In this document: positions 17,113 to 25,712 of the stretch, piece after piece
Position numbering within the stretch: position 1 is the first letter of the stretch
Layout: each line of letters opens with the position of its first letter
Source of the DNA: JANJUB01 sp031386985
GTDB taxonomy: Bacteria > Armatimonadota > Fimbriimonadia > Fimbriimonadales > Fimbriimonadaceae
Assembly (NCBI GenBank): GCA_031386985.1
Contig: JANNCV010000044.1
Span: 124,001-188,000, forward strand
Direction: 5' to 3'
DNA length: 64,000 nucleotides
Program-made: the position numbers and the translations under genes
The notes under the pieces: generated by a model
The model's input: only the letters and a program-made list of their open reading frames with translations
Databases searched by the model: none
What the model was told of the DNA's origin: nothing

Positions 17113-18420
17113 CTAGGTCACGGGGGCGTAGCGGCGTACAACGGTGCTGCGATCAATCGCTTCTGTTGTCAACTCAAGCGAGGGAAAGAGGCCGTCCGCC
17201 CAGAACTGGCAAGCAAGATTGCCCAATACGGTGGCCTCTTTGGGTCCGGCGTCAACGGGAATGCCGGTTGCATTGGCCAGGCTTTGGCAGATCACCGCGC
17301 TCTCGGAGCCGCCGCCCGCCGCTCGAATTTTCGAAAATTTTCGACCCGTATTCCTTTCCAAGCGCTTGAGCTGAATCGCGGAGGTTTGCGATAGCGCGCC
17401 CAAAATCGTTGAGGCCAAGTCTTGAGTTGCTCCCAGGGCTTCGCACATTGAAACCGGATTGAAAAACTTAGGGTCCATCAGGTTCGGAAAGGTTCGACCT
17501 GTGGCTGGTTTAGCCGAAGCCAACCATTCGGGCACCGATTCCGTTATTCCAAGCTCTTCGTGAACTCGATTGACGACGTAGAATCCGGGAACATTGGCGA
17601 GATAGCGAATCCGACCATCAATTGCGCGCTCATTCGTAAATCCCGAGTCACTCACATTGGGTTCGTCCAAGAGGCAACCAATCAAAGACCACGTGCCAAC
17701 GCTCATAAACGCCACATCATCGTCCAAGGGGCCCATTCCAAAAACCGCTGAAGCGGTATCGTGTGAGGCGCAGCTCAGGAGTCGCGCCCCTTCAAACTCG
17801 GTGGTTACCCTTCCGGGGGCGCTCACGGGTAAGTCCGGCACAGGCCAGCCAATGAGGTCAAAGATTTCTTCGCACCAATTCCCATCCAACCCGCAGAGTT
17901 GGGTCGTGCTTGCGTTGGTCAGCTCAACGTTTGGCCGGCCCCCCAAGAGGCAACTGATCAAATCGGGCATCATCAGCCACATCGCGTTTCTCAAATCCGG
18001 GGAATCTTGGGCGCGGGCGTAAAGCTGATAAATTGTGTTAAACGGTTGGTGCTGGATGCCCGTGAGCTCATAAAGTCTGCCCCGGTTCGCCTGGAGAGCC
18101 TGAAAAACGCGGTCGTGCGAAAGGTCACGGTAGCAAACGGGCGAAGGAATGAGCTTCTCGCCGGTTGTTATGAAGCCAAAATCAACCGCCCAAGAGTCAA
18201 TCGCCAGGGTAGCCTCGTTTTCCTGCGCCAGCCTCAGCGCCCGCCGAGCCACACGCATGATCGCGTCCATGTCCCACGTAAGTTGCCCGCACCACTCCAC
18301 TGGTTCGTGCCGTACTTGCTCGATAATCTCGAACTCTATTCGGCCACTTTGGAGCCGTCCGGTTGCTATGCGAGCCGAGGAAGCCCCGAGGTCAACAGCA
18401 ACGGCTTCAATGGCAGACAT
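17113..18420 (-). CDS. rhaB: FGGY-family carbohydrate kinase, rhamnulokinase-type
   Basis: A cytosolic sugar kinase of the actin-like ATPase fold. The N-terminal phosphate-1 motif is AVDLGASSARIATG, the substrate-binding part has AIDSWAVDFGFI and YRDLSHDR, and the second half has SCASHDTASAVFGM (catalytic Asp region), FMSVGTWSLIG and the adenosine-binding AAGGGSES. DLGASS and the SHDTASAV and GTWSLIG segments fit rhamnulokinase (phosphorylation of L-rhamnulose) better than glycerol or xylulose kinases. I start at the ATG at 18420, where the family pattern begins and a TACTAT -10 lies 6 nt upstream; an in-frame GTG at 18456 would add 12 residues. No other rhamnose genes are adjacent, so the exact sugar is inferred. 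Confidence 0.85.
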   Translation of the reverse strand: MSAIEAVAVDLGASSARIATGRLQSGRIEFEIIEQVRHEPVEWCGQLTWDMDAIMRVARRALRLAQENEATLAIDSWAVDFGFITTGEKLIPSPVCYRDLSHDRVFQALQANRGRLYELTGIQHQPFNTIYQLYARAQDSPDLRNAMWLMMPDLISCLLGGRPNVELTNASTTQLCGLDGNWCEEIFDLIGWPVPDLPVSAPGRVTTEFEGARLLSCASHDTASAVFGMGPLDDDVAFMSVGTWSLIGCLLDEPNVSDSGFTNERAIDGRIRYLANVPGFYVVNRVHEELGITESVPEWLASAKPATGRTFPNLMDPKFFNPVSMCEALGATQDLASTILGALSQTSAIQLKRLERNTGRKFSKIRAAGGGSESAVICQSLANATGIPVDAGPKEATVLGNLACQFWADGLFPSLELTTEAIDRSTVVRRYAPVT

Positions 18421-18524
18421 TAGAGGATAGTAGCGGAAATTTGTACACCCCGACACGACCTATCCAGATTTCATTCATAATCTCACCGGATTGGCCCGGA
18501 TTTTGCGAAGGGAGACTCTTAAGA

Positions 18525-18893
18525 ATGTTTATCGCCGGAATTTTTGATACCCCCGAAGGAGCGCCCGACAGCCTTTACCAGCCCGCCCTGCTTCCCCTCG
18601 CTCTTCTCTTTTTCGGGGCCATCATTTTTGCGGGAGGAATGCTTCAAGATCAGCGAAACATGAAGCGAACGCCTACTCGTTGGGTAGGTTTTGCCATCAT
18701 CTTGCTTGCCACACTACTTGGATTCACCAAGACCTTTCATATGATGGATCCGATGTATCAGCTTCTCATGAGCGAATATCCAAAGCGCTGGATATACATG
18801 CATTACATTGCGTTCGGAATGCCGGTTATCGGCATCCTGGTGGCTTTAGGCTGGAACTGGTGGGAAAAGAAGCAAAAAGAATTCATCAGCTAG
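18525..18893 (+). CDS. Small membrane protein, unknown
   Basis: The ATG at 18525 follows an AAGGGAGA Shine-Dalgarno-like stretch and gives a 122-residue protein with three predicted membrane helices: ALLPLALLFFGAIIFAGGML, VGFAIILLATLLGFTKTF and HYIAFGMPVIGILVALGWNW. The tail is basic (EKKQKEFIS). No family is recognised. Frames upstream of this start are open but would begin in the kinase promoter region and look unnatural. It is divergent from the rhaB-type gene and convergent with the exported protein gene that ends at 18902. Confidence 0.8.
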   Translation: MFIAGIFDTPEGAPDSLYQPALLPLALLFFGAIIFAGGMLQDQRNMKRTPTRWVGFAIILLATLLGFTKTFHMMDPMYQLLMSEYPKRWIYMHYIAFGMPVIGILVALGWNWWEKKQKEFIS

Positions 18894-18901
18894 CGAATCC
18901 G

Positions 18902-19345
18902 CTACTTCGCTCCGAAAGGCGGAGGAAAGAGAGCCTTGGGTGCATTGAATGGTTCGCCCATCCAATTGCTCCATGCGACATCGGTCGGGCCGATGCAGAA
19001 CGCCTTCACCACCCACTTTCCTTTTGCTAAACGCAAAAGCGCATAGAGGCTATCACCATCAAAAACTTCTTGGGCGATCTGTTCTTTGTAGTGCGTTTTC
19101 TTGAAGTCAATTGGCTTTAGGTTCGGTTGAACAGGCTGAGCAAAAACGAGAGCCCATCCATCATAAACCCGCAACTGACTTACCTTAAAAACCACCTTTT
19201 GCTTGAGGTCTTTCTCGATAACCGGCCGCAAGCCTTCGAGAACAGCTTTGCGAACCTTGCTACCTGAGGCCGGCTTCTCGAGCACTTGCGTAAAACCGCT
19301 GACCACAACCAGAAGAGCGAACAAGGAGATACGATGAACAACCAC
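18902..19345 (-). CDS. Small exported protein, unknown
   Basis: From a GTG at 19345 the protein starts MVVHRISLFALLVVVSGFTQ, a plausible signal peptide, and has 147 residues. The mature part has KVRKAVLEGLRPVIEKDLKQKVVFKVSQLRV, DGWALVFAQPV and a C-terminal LAKGKWVVKAFCIGPTDVAW, so it looks like a single compact alpha+beta domain, probably periplasmic. I favour this start because a CATAAT -10 box lies 6 nt upstream (leaderless type); an in-frame TTG at 19399 would add 18 residues and spoil the signal peptide. Function unknown. Confidence 0.75.
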   Translation of the reverse strand: MVVHRISLFALLVVVSGFTQVLEKPASGSKVRKAVLEGLRPVIEKDLKQKVVFKVSQLRVYDGWALVFAQPVQPNLKPIDFKKTHYKEQIAQEVFDGDSLYALLRLAKGKWVVKAFCIGPTDVAWSNWMGEPFNAPKALFPPPFGAK

Positions 19346-19430
19346 AAGTTTATTATGAATAGGATGTCTGTTTGCGTTGGCCTTTAGAGTTTGCAACAAG
19401 GGTTAAACGATTTGGGTGTAAGATGTGCAA

Positions 19431-21329
19431 ATGCGGTCAGTTCTTGCCCTTCTTGCGCTCGGCCTGGTGGCTCCGCTTGCGGCGGGCCAGGCGGATATCG
19501 TCAACACAAGCTCGATTCTTCAATCTATACGGCGGGGAAAAGAATCCTATTTTCCGGGAGGATCAGGCACACCATCTGCGCCCAATACGGCGGGGGCGGT
19601 CTACTATTCCGAGGCCCTGGTTACCACCGATTCAGAGATTGCTTTCTACCGAAAGAGCACGGGCGTGTTGCTTTTTAACAGTACGGTTTCAGCCTTTTTT
19701 GGGGCGACCGCCATTGGAAACGTCCAAAACCAGGCCACCTGCACTTTTGATCGGGTTGCCCGACGCTGGATCATCCTCGCTGTAGACACGAACACCGGCG
19801 CTCAGACCGGGGCGCTCTTGCTTGCGATTTCGGATGATGCCACGCTTGGCGGGAACTGGCTGAAAAGCCGATTAAGCGTCAACCTTAACTTAGTCAGTGG
19901 CCCTTACTATCTTGAACAGCCCAGTATCGGCCTTTCTTCGGACGGCCTTGCTCTGAGTTGTACAAACGTTGATTTTGATGATAACACGGTGGTTGCGACA
20001 ACAGTATTGGCAATGAACAAGCCCACGGCATATTTGGGCGGCGCGAACAATAACTCCCAACACACTGTACAAGAGGTAACCCGATTCGCCTTGACGAACG
20101 ACCCCTATACAAACTTCATTTGGGCAGCACGCACGCAACCTGGCCTCACCAATCAGATTGTTTGGGTTTTGATTGGAGGATTTGGAAGCGGAATCAGCTA
20201 CCAAACTTTCAGTAGCGTGGTTTCGCAAGGTTGGATCGTGCCAACCGCAAACGCGCGCGCCTCAAACGGGACCGGATTGAAAGTTCCCCTGGATTGGATT
20301 ACGTCGGCGGCTAATTTTCAAGACAAGCGCCTCACGATTTCGCACACTATTGAGCTCGCATCGGGCCAAAAGGCGATTGAGTTGCTCTCGTTTACAGTCG
20401 GAACGGGAGTCCCAGTGGAACGCCAGATTACGCGAATCTCAGGCGCACAGGATACCGATCTCTACCTTCCAGCGATCAATTTCAATCAACGGGGAGACCT
20501 TGGTGTAACCTACAATCGCTCGTCGTTAGCCTTGCCTCCCCAATTTGTGGGTGAAGTGAGAGCTTACGAAACGACGGCGGCCCAAATGATGCCAGCTACC
20601 GTTCTCGCATCAAGTGCTGGCACGGCCTATTCCAGCGATCTTTGGAGTCAGTACACTTCTTTGAGCGTTGATCCGGTCAACTCGCTAGGATTCTGGGGAG
20701 GAGGGTCAGTTTTTAGTGCTACCGGGGGATGGTTAGCTCGAATGGAGGAAGCCCTTGCCGTTTACCCAACCATCGTTAGTTTTACCCTCGCCCCAAGTGG
20801 CATCGTTAGTGGCAATAGCGCCACTGGTACCGTCGTAATCTCAACGCCCGCCCCGGCCCAGGGGTTCTCGATGGAACTTGCAGATGATAGCGCCGCGCTG
20901 AGCACACCAGACCGCGTTACGGTCCCGGCTGGGCAAACGGTCGGAACGTTTCTTGTCAGTGCCTTGCCTTCCTCCGTTCCAATTACTCGGCACGTGATTT
21001 TGAAACTCGGCAATTTGAAGTTAACTCGAAATCTGATCATTCTCTTGCCCGATATCACGACCGTCGTTTCAAATCAAGCGTTTGTAACCGGTGGTCAAGC
21101 CGCATCATTTACCGTTAACGCTAACGGTACGGTTGGCAACAGCTTCGTATGCATTTGCTCAGCTAGTGGCCCCGAGTTAATTCCGCCATCAACAATCACT
21201 TTCAGTTACGGTCAAACATCCAAGACATTTTCTGCTTCCACATTGGTTGTTACGGCCAGCGTTTCGCGCTATGTAATCGTGACCCGCAACGGGCGAACGC
21301 GAACCGCCACGGTGTTGATTAAGAAGTGA
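19431..21329 (+). CDS. Large exported protein with C-terminal beta-sandwich repeats
   Basis: The signal peptide MRSVLALLALGLVAPLAAGQA is clear from the ATG at 19431; a GTG two codons upstream is less likely. The 632-residue protein has an N-terminal region of about 420 residues with strand-rich blocks (DSEIAFYRKSTGVLLFNS, FDRVARRWIILAVDTNTG, LGVTYNRSS) that fits a beta-propeller. At least two Ig-like repeats follow at the C-terminus (SFTLAPSGIVSGNSATGTVVIS near 450; SNQAFVTGGQAASFTVNANG near 545). It ends in VLIKK without an anchor. Probably secreted or on the cell surface. No enzyme motif is recognised. The UvrA-like gene begins 23 nt downstream with its own promoter. Confidence 0.85.
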   Translation: MRSVLALLALGLVAPLAAGQADIVNTSSILQSIRRGKESYFPGGSGTPSAPNTAGAVYYSEALVTTDSEIAFYRKSTGVLLFNSTVSAFFGATAIGNVQNQATCTFDRVARRWIILAVDTNTGAQTGALLLAISDDATLGGNWLKSRLSVNLNLVSGPYYLEQPSIGLSSDGLALSCTNVDFDDNTVVATTVLAMNKPTAYLGGANNNSQHTVQEVTRFALTNDPYTNFIWAARTQPGLTNQIVWVLIGGFGSGISYQTFSSVVSQGWIVPTANARASNGTGLKVPLDWITSAANFQDKRLTISHTIELASGQKAIELLSFTVGTGVPVERQITRISGAQDTDLYLPAINFNQRGDLGVTYNRSSLALPPQFVGEVRAYETTAAQMMPATVLASSAGTAYSSDLWSQYTSLSVDPVNSLGFWGGGSVFSATGGWLARMEEALAVYPTIVSFTLAPSGIVSGNSATGTVVISTPAPAQGFSMELADDSAALSTPDRVTVPAGQTVGTFLVSALPSSVPITRHVILKLGNLKLTRNLIILLPDITTVVSNQAFVTGGQAASFTVNANGTVGNSFVCICSASGPELIPPSTITFSYGQTSKTFSASTLVVTASVSRYVIVTRNGRTRTATVLIKK

Positions 21330-21343
21330 CAATCTGATATACT
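21315..21343 (+). promoter_or_regulatory. Predicted promoter of the UvrA-half gene (leaderless)
   Basis: TTGATT (21315-21320) and TATACT (21338-21343) are separated by 17 bp, a good sigma-70 spacing. The -10 box ends 9 nt before the ATG at 21353 and no Shine-Dalgarno is present, so the transcript probably starts within a few bases of the start codon. The -35 lies inside the end of the upstream gene. Confidence 0.55.
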
Positions 21344-21352
21344 CACGTCTAC

Positions 21353-22381
21353 ATGTCTGAGGGCTGGTTGATCCTACGCGGGGCGAGGGGGCACAATTTA
21401 CAAAACGTGAGCGTGGGCATTCCCGTCGGATTGTTTACGTGCGTCACGGGCGTTTCGGGGAGTGGTAAATCTACTCTGATCCAGGACACGTTGTTTCCCC
21501 GCCTAATGTATGAAGTGTACGGAACACGAGGCTCCTGGGAACCGCACGATTCGCTTGAGGGTCACGAACCGTTTGACAAAGTGATTGACATAGACCAATC
21601 TCCGATCGGTCGAACGCCGCGGTCGAATCCTGCCACCTATACTGGCACGTTCGACATGATTCGGGAACTGTTCGCACTGACTCCCGATGCCAAAATGCGC
21701 GGCTACAAGAATGGCCGATTCAGTTTTAACGTGAAGGGGGGCCGCTGCGAATCCTGCAAAGGGGACGGGATCATAAAGATCGAAATGGTCTTTCTGCCCG
21801 ATGTGTACGTTCCCTGCGAGGTTTGCAAGGGAAAACGCTATAACCGCGAGACTTTAGAAGTTCGGTACAAGGGTAAATCCATCGCCGAAGTTTTGGCGAT
21901 GACGATCGAGGAAGCCGTAGTTTTTTTCCAGCCGATTCCCAAAATTCATCGCAAACTTGCTACCCTGATGGATGTCGGGCTAGGGTACATACGAATGGGG
22001 CAGCCAGCCACGACTTTGTCGGGTGGCGAAGCCCAACGCGTAAAGCTGGCAGAAGAACTCTCAAAACGCTCAACCGGTCGAACGATTTATATCCTCGATG
22101 AGCCGACCACCGGGCTTCACTTCGAGGACGTGAACCGGCTGTTAACCGTTCTCCATCGGCTTGTTGATCAGGGTAACACGGTGGTTGTGATCGAGCACAA
22201 CTTGGATGTGATCAAGACCGCAGATTGGTTGATTGACCTGGGTCCAGAGGGCGGTGTTGGCGGCGGTGAAATCATCGCATTTGGAACACCCGAACAGGTG
22301 GCTAAAGTTGAAGCCAGCTGGACGGGCCGATATTTGAAACAACTCCTCGCCTCTAAGAGGACGTCTAAGGTACATGGCTAG
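21353..22381 (+). CDS. Stand-alone C-terminal half of excinuclease ABC subunit A
   Basis: This 342-residue protein matches only the second ATPase half of UvrA (E. coli about residue 610 to the C-terminus). It has Walker A GVSGSGKST (33-41) and the conserved block DIDQSPIGRTPRSNPATYTG (79-98). The zinc finger has C132, C135, C155 and C158 with the UvrA spacing C-x2-C-x19-C-x2-C. The ABC signature LSGGEAQRVKLAEEL starts at 222, and Walker B YILDEPTTGLH ends in a catalytic Glu at 250. All motifs are intact. The first ATPase half and the UvrB-binding domain are missing, and the sequence upstream encodes an unrelated exported protein. The start lies at the natural domain border and has its own promoter. 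It could act with a separately encoded N-half or alone as a paralogue. Confidence 0.93.
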   Translation: MSEGWLILRGARGHNLQNVSVGIPVGLFTCVTGVSGSGKSTLIQDTLFPRLMYEVYGTRGSWEPHDSLEGHEPFDKVIDIDQSPIGRTPRSNPATYTGTFDMIRELFALTPDAKMRGYKNGRFSFNVKGGRCESCKGDGIIKIEMVFLPDVYVPCEVCKGKRYNRETLEVRYKGKSIAEVLAMTIEEAVVFFQPIPKIHRKLATLMDVGLGYIRMGQPATTLSGGEAQRVKLAEELSKRSTGRTIYILDEPTTGLHFEDVNRLLTVLHRLVDQGNTVVVIEHNLDVIKTADWLIDLGPEGGVGGGEIIAFGTPEQVAKVEASWTGRYLKQLLASKRTSKVHG

Positions 22382-22802
22382 CCGAATTCAGCGACTTACC
22401 CGAGGGACCGCCGTTTTACTCACGATCTCACCATTGATCGCTAACGCCGATGTTGTTGGGGTTTGGAATGGGCATTTCCAAGAATCGCCAAGCACGATTG
22501 TGAAGACAAATCCGGTGCGGGGAAAGGTGCCCGCTATTGAGATTAGAGCTGATCACACGTGGCACCAAAAAATCGGCACCCCTGGTCGCTTTAAAGTAAC
22601 GACCGGGAGGTGGAAAATCGAGAAATCTAAATTTACTTTGTGGACGACGGTTTCCGATGGAAAACCAATCAAAGACCAGAGCCCACGAGTGCTCACATTA
22701 TCGGTTGATCAAAAAACCATGACGATGACCGTGACGGCGCCAGTCAGCCGCGCCCAACCTAAACCGTTAAAATTCACCATAACCTACCGTAAGGCAAGTT
22801 AG
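22374..22802 (+). CDS. Small exported beta-rich protein (paralogue of 37592-38023)
   Basis: The protein has a signal peptide (MASRIQRLTRGTAVLLTISPLIANA) and a mature domain that starts DVVGVWNGHF. It continues with strand-rich blocks: AIEIRADHTWHQKIG, KVTTGRWKIEKSKFTLWTT and KTMTMTVTAP. The layout 'VGVW ... K/R-x-D-x-T-[FW] ... GxW-x-[IV]-[EK]-[KG]' is the same as in the protein at 37592-38023 and recalls small lipocalin-like exported domains. Its ATG overlaps the end of the UvrA-half gene by 8 bp with AAGG just upstream, so it may be cotranscribed. Function unknown; periplasmic location is inferred. Confidence 0.8.
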   Translation: MASRIQRLTRGTAVLLTISPLIANADVVGVWNGHFQESPSTIVKTNPVRGKVPAIEIRADHTWHQKIGTPGRFKVTTGRWKIEKSKFTLWTTVSDGKPIKDQSPRVLTLSVDQKTMTMTVTAPVSRAQPKPLKFTITYRKAS

Positions 22803-23149
22803 CTTCTCTCGATTGCCTGAAGTGCATTCCCCTCCGTATCCCGAAAATCGAGCACTTGCCCTCCCCGAATCTTGTGAAATTCTTCAGCGCACCAAACCCC
22901 CGCTTCGCTGAGTTTTGCCTGGGCTTCGGTTAAGCTGGAGACTGCCACTCCAACGACAAAATTATTGCGGTTATCGGTGGGGCCGTCATCCATGCGATGA
23001 TGCAACGCGAGCGTAGTAGAACCCGTCTTAAAACTAGTCCAATACGGCGATGAGTACCCAACTTCAAACCCCAAGACGTCTCGGTAAAAGGCGGTGGCGC
23101 GGTTCATGTCGTCCACTTGGCAGAAAATCGTGTCAATTCCAGTGACCAT
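22799..23149 (-). CDS. VOC (glyoxalase/bleomycin-resistance) family protein
   Basis: A single vicinal-oxygen-chelate domain of 116 residues, composed of two beta-alpha-beta-beta-beta modules. It starts GIDTIFCQVDDMNRATAFYRDVLGFEV, as is typical, has LALHHRMDD in the middle (metal-binding position), and ends VLDFRDTEGNALQAIE, where the final Glu is a usual metal ligand. Members act in detoxification or as metal-dependent lyases or dioxygenases; the substrate cannot be read from the sequence. It is convergent with the small exported protein gene (4 bp overlap) and divergent from the kinase gene. Confidence 0.88.
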   Translation of the reverse strand: MVTGIDTIFCQVDDMNRATAFYRDVLGFEVGYSSPYWTSFKTGSTTLALHHRMDDGPTDNRNNFVVGVAVSSLTEAQAKLSEAGVWCAEEFHKIRGGQVLDFRDTEGNALQAIERS

Positions 23150-23211
23150 AATGGTGAAAGCTACCCGCGAAAGGCCCGATTGCGCCTAGAATATAAGAAG
23201 TAGTTTGGATT

Positions 23212-24666
23212 GTGAGCAGTCAACACACCGTTTTGGGGAAATATCAGATCATCCGCGAAATCGCGCGGTCGAACGATATTGTCTATGAGGCCTACGATCC
23301 ATTAATGGATCGGCGGGTGGCCCTGAAGGAGCTGGCTATACCGAACGGCTCCTCCCCGCAGCAGATTAAGGATCGCGTAGAGCGCTTTGAGCGAGAAGCG
23401 AGAGCCGCCGGACGCCTAGCTCATACCAATATCATGACCGTTCACGATGTGGGCTCCGATGGGGATCGGCACTATATGGCGATGGAGTATCTCGATGGCC
23501 ACACCCTCCGGAACGAGCTTGATACGAAGGGGATGATCGAACATCGGCGCGCCATAGAAATAATCACCGCGATCTTAGAAGGTCTCGAGCACGCTCACAA
23601 CAACGGCGTCGTACATCGCGACATCAAACCGGACAACATTCAACTCACAACGAGCGGCGTAAAGATCACCGACTTTGGCATCGCTAGACTAACTTTTCAG
23701 CCCAATCTAACGATGGATGGTCAGGTTTTTGGGACCCCCAGCTACATGTCGCCCGAGCAGATTCGAGGCGGCGAGATTGATGCTCGAAGCGACATTTTTA
23801 GCGCGGGCGTTGTGCTGTTCGAAATGCTAAGCGGGCAAAAACCATTTCAAGGCGACAGCGTGATCGCGATCACGCATGCGATCTTGAATACGGAGCCGAT
23901 TCAGCCAACCGCCATCGGCTATGCACTTTGGCACCCAACAAAGAAGGCTCTAGATAAATCGCCGGGCCTTCGATTTAGCTCGGCAAACGAAATGCTGGAT
24001 GCGCTTAAGCAAGCTGAATCGGGCGATGGCATGGTTTTAGCGAATCCCTATCTAACGGGATCGTTTGGAGCCGCGCCCCCCGTGATCGCTCAGCCGCAAG
24101 CTCAACCGCCAGCATACGGTTACAACCCCTATGTTCCCGGCCCGCAACCAGTCGGGTCCCAGCCCACTTATGCTCCCCCGACAGTTTATTATCCTCCACC
24201 GCCACGCCGACCGCTGTTTAATCCGCGCCAGCAGGCACTTTTCAAACGAATTGCACTGATATGCCTCGTCATGGGCACGTTTTTTGCGATGGTAGTAGTA
24301 GCAATAATGGCGGCATCAGGCTCTTTCTCGGCGAGTAGCTCCAATGAGAAAGCGGGCGCAACCGTTAGCGAAACGAGACCGACGGGGCCATTTGCCGATG
24401 TGGACTCGGAGTTTAGTTCGTCTGATTATGGTCAACTGGCCGATTTACAGGCCGGAATGGCGGATTTCTCCGAACTAAGCGCAGACGAGAAGCAGTCAAT
24501 GTTATCAGCAGCCGCGGAATCAACATTGAAGCAAGCTCAGGCGGGACTCAATGAGGGACGCCCGACAGCGGAAATTCGCGACTTGCTTTACAAAGCACGG
24601 CGATTTGCGCCGGAAGGAACCGAGGTAAGAAAGAAGGCAGAAGAAGCGGTGAAACAGATCACATGA
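23212..24666 (+). CDS. Membrane Ser/Thr protein kinase (PknB-like)
   Basis: The cytoplasmic kinase domain covers residues about 10-270. VALKEL has the ATP-anchoring lysine (K39), VHRDIKPDN the catalytic Asp (D137), DFGIARL binds magnesium and GTPSYMSPEQ is the activation/P+1 segment. The glycine-rich loop is unusual: the region usually GxGxxG reads EIARSNDIVYEA, with no glycine. A Pro/Tyr/Gln-rich linker follows (about 290-335), then one membrane helix (about 346-368, LICLVMGTFFAMVVVAIMA) and an extracytoplasmic tail of about 115 residues with helical, TPR-like content. Translation starts at GTG 23212. The gene overlaps the next by 4 bp (ATGA), so the partner below is cotranslated. The FHA proteins here may read its phosphorylation; that is inference. 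Confidence 0.92.
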   Translation: MSSQHTVLGKYQIIREIARSNDIVYEAYDPLMDRRVALKELAIPNGSSPQQIKDRVERFEREARAAGRLAHTNIMTVHDVGSDGDRHYMAMEYLDGHTLRNELDTKGMIEHRRAIEIITAILEGLEHAHNNGVVHRDIKPDNIQLTTSGVKITDFGIARLTFQPNLTMDGQVFGTPSYMSPEQIRGGEIDARSDIFSAGVVLFEMLSGQKPFQGDSVIAITHAILNTEPIQPTAIGYALWHPTKKALDKSPGLRFSSANEMLDALKQAESGDGMVLANPYLTGSFGAAPPVIAQPQAQPPAYGYNPYVPGPQPVGSQPTYAPPTVYYPPPPRRPLFNPRQQALFKRIALICLVMGTFFAMVVVAIMAASGSFSASSSNEKAGATVSETRPTGPFADVDSEFSSSDYGQLADLQAGMADFSELSADEKQSMLSAAAESTLKQAQAGLNEGRPTAEIRDLLYKARRFAPEGTEVRKKAEEAVKQIT

Positions 24667-25355
24667 TGTGGCATTTAATTGGAGGGAACTCCCCATTCAT
24701 GGGCCGACTCCTTGTGAGTTGCGCAGTTTTGGGCTCAGCTTTGGCTTTGGGCTCGGTTTGCTTCACCTCGTACCAACAACTTCGAGAACGCGATCTCTTA
24801 AGGGCGCAAGACCAGCCGATCCTCAAAAAACTGCGTGAATCCGCGAGTAGCCCCTTGGCGCTGAGAATTCGTGATCAAGAAGCCCTTCTCGTCAAGATAA
24901 AGGACTCGACTGTACGCGCCGAGGCGAAACGTAAACTCGCAAAGCTCTATGGCGATTTGGCGATCGTGGAAGTTTCCATGAATGCGCTCCCCAAATCAGA
25001 ACACGCCTTGCAACGGGCAATGCAACTTGACCCATCGAACTACCAGTACGTTTCGGAAATGGCTTCGCTCTACGAGCGGTCCGCGGCGTTGCAGAGGGAG
25101 CCTTATCAAAAATGCGAACTATACCAAAGCTCCGCCCAATATTATCGAGAAGCCAGTAGCCTTATTCCAACCGATCGTGGTCGGATCCAACAGTTGGATT
25201 TGGCGGTGCGCGGCATGCTTAGCGCGGCAAAGACGCTCGAAAAGCAGGGGCTGCCTGAGCGCGCAATATCCATGCTTAAGCGGACGCTAGAATGGGCCCC
25301 TGAGGAAGCTCCCGCAACCAAAGAAGTTAACCAGTTCATTGGCGGACAGCGCTAG
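24663..25355 (+). CDS. Membrane-anchored TPR-like protein, kinase partner
   Basis: An N-terminal membrane helix (LLVSCAVLGSALALGSVCF, about 12-32) is followed by a helical region with TPR-like units. Examples are ALPKSEHALQRAMQLDPSNYQYVSEMASLYERSA, SSAQYYREASSLIPTDRGRIQQL and KQGLPERAISMLKRTLEWAPEEA; the spacing of A/L-x-x-P positions is typical of TPRs. It overlaps the kinase gene by 4 bp and both have helical repeat content outside the membrane, so the two proteins probably work together. Its 3' end overlaps the broken gene on the other strand. Confidence 0.82.
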   Translation: MMWHLIGGNSPFMGRLLVSCAVLGSALALGSVCFTSYQQLRERDLLRAQDQPILKKLRESASSPLALRIRDQEALLVKIKDSTVRAEAKRKLAKLYGDLAIVEVSMNALPKSEHALQRAMQLDPSNYQYVSEMASLYERSAALQREPYQKCELYQSSAQYYREASSLIPTDRGRIQQLDLAVRGMLSAAKTLEKQGLPERAISMLKRTLEWAPEEAPATKEVNQFIGGQR

Positions 25356-25620
25356 GCCCATCAGACCCGGACTTCATCCAGAAAATCGCACCATTAGCCC
25401 GCTCGAAGGCTTGATCAAGTTGGTCGAATGTTTCAAACTCGATCGTTACATGAAACTCGCCAAGAAAATCGTGACCAAATCCAATTTTTCTTCTAGAAAT
25501 GCGATAGCCACCTGATAATCCTTGCTCCTTCAGTTAATCCAGAAATCGCTGAATGGCGATTGTGAGTTTAAGATCGCCGACGCCCTCTACCCGGTCAACC
25601 CAAATCTCATAAGAGTTCAT
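25336..25620 (-). pseudogene. DUF6614-like gene interrupted by in-frame TAA
   Basis: On the minus strand, starting at the ATG at 25620, the frame reads MNSYEIWVDRVEGVGDLKL then TIAIQRFLD, reaches a TAA (25536-25534), and continues in the same frame as LKEQGLSGGYRISRRKIGFG, HDFLGEFHVTIEFE and TFDQLDQAFERANGAIF until TGA at 25338-25336. The two pieces together match, from memory, the small DUF6614-type family (pattern: ...YLGHLKEEGLIEGYRLTRRKLGFGP..LGEFH). The stop replaces a codon in the middle of a helix, so this is a nonsense-mutated gene, a readthrough gene or a sequence error. The 3' end seems shorter than the family and overlaps the TPR-like gene. No Shine-Dalgarno is seen. Confidence 0.65.
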
Positions 25621-25712
25621 GCCCGTGATTTTGCGGGTCAAATGAGCCCATTTAACCGCGCTAATTGACCAGACATTTCCTGAAATGGGGAAAACCCAGC
25701 AAATGTTACGGA

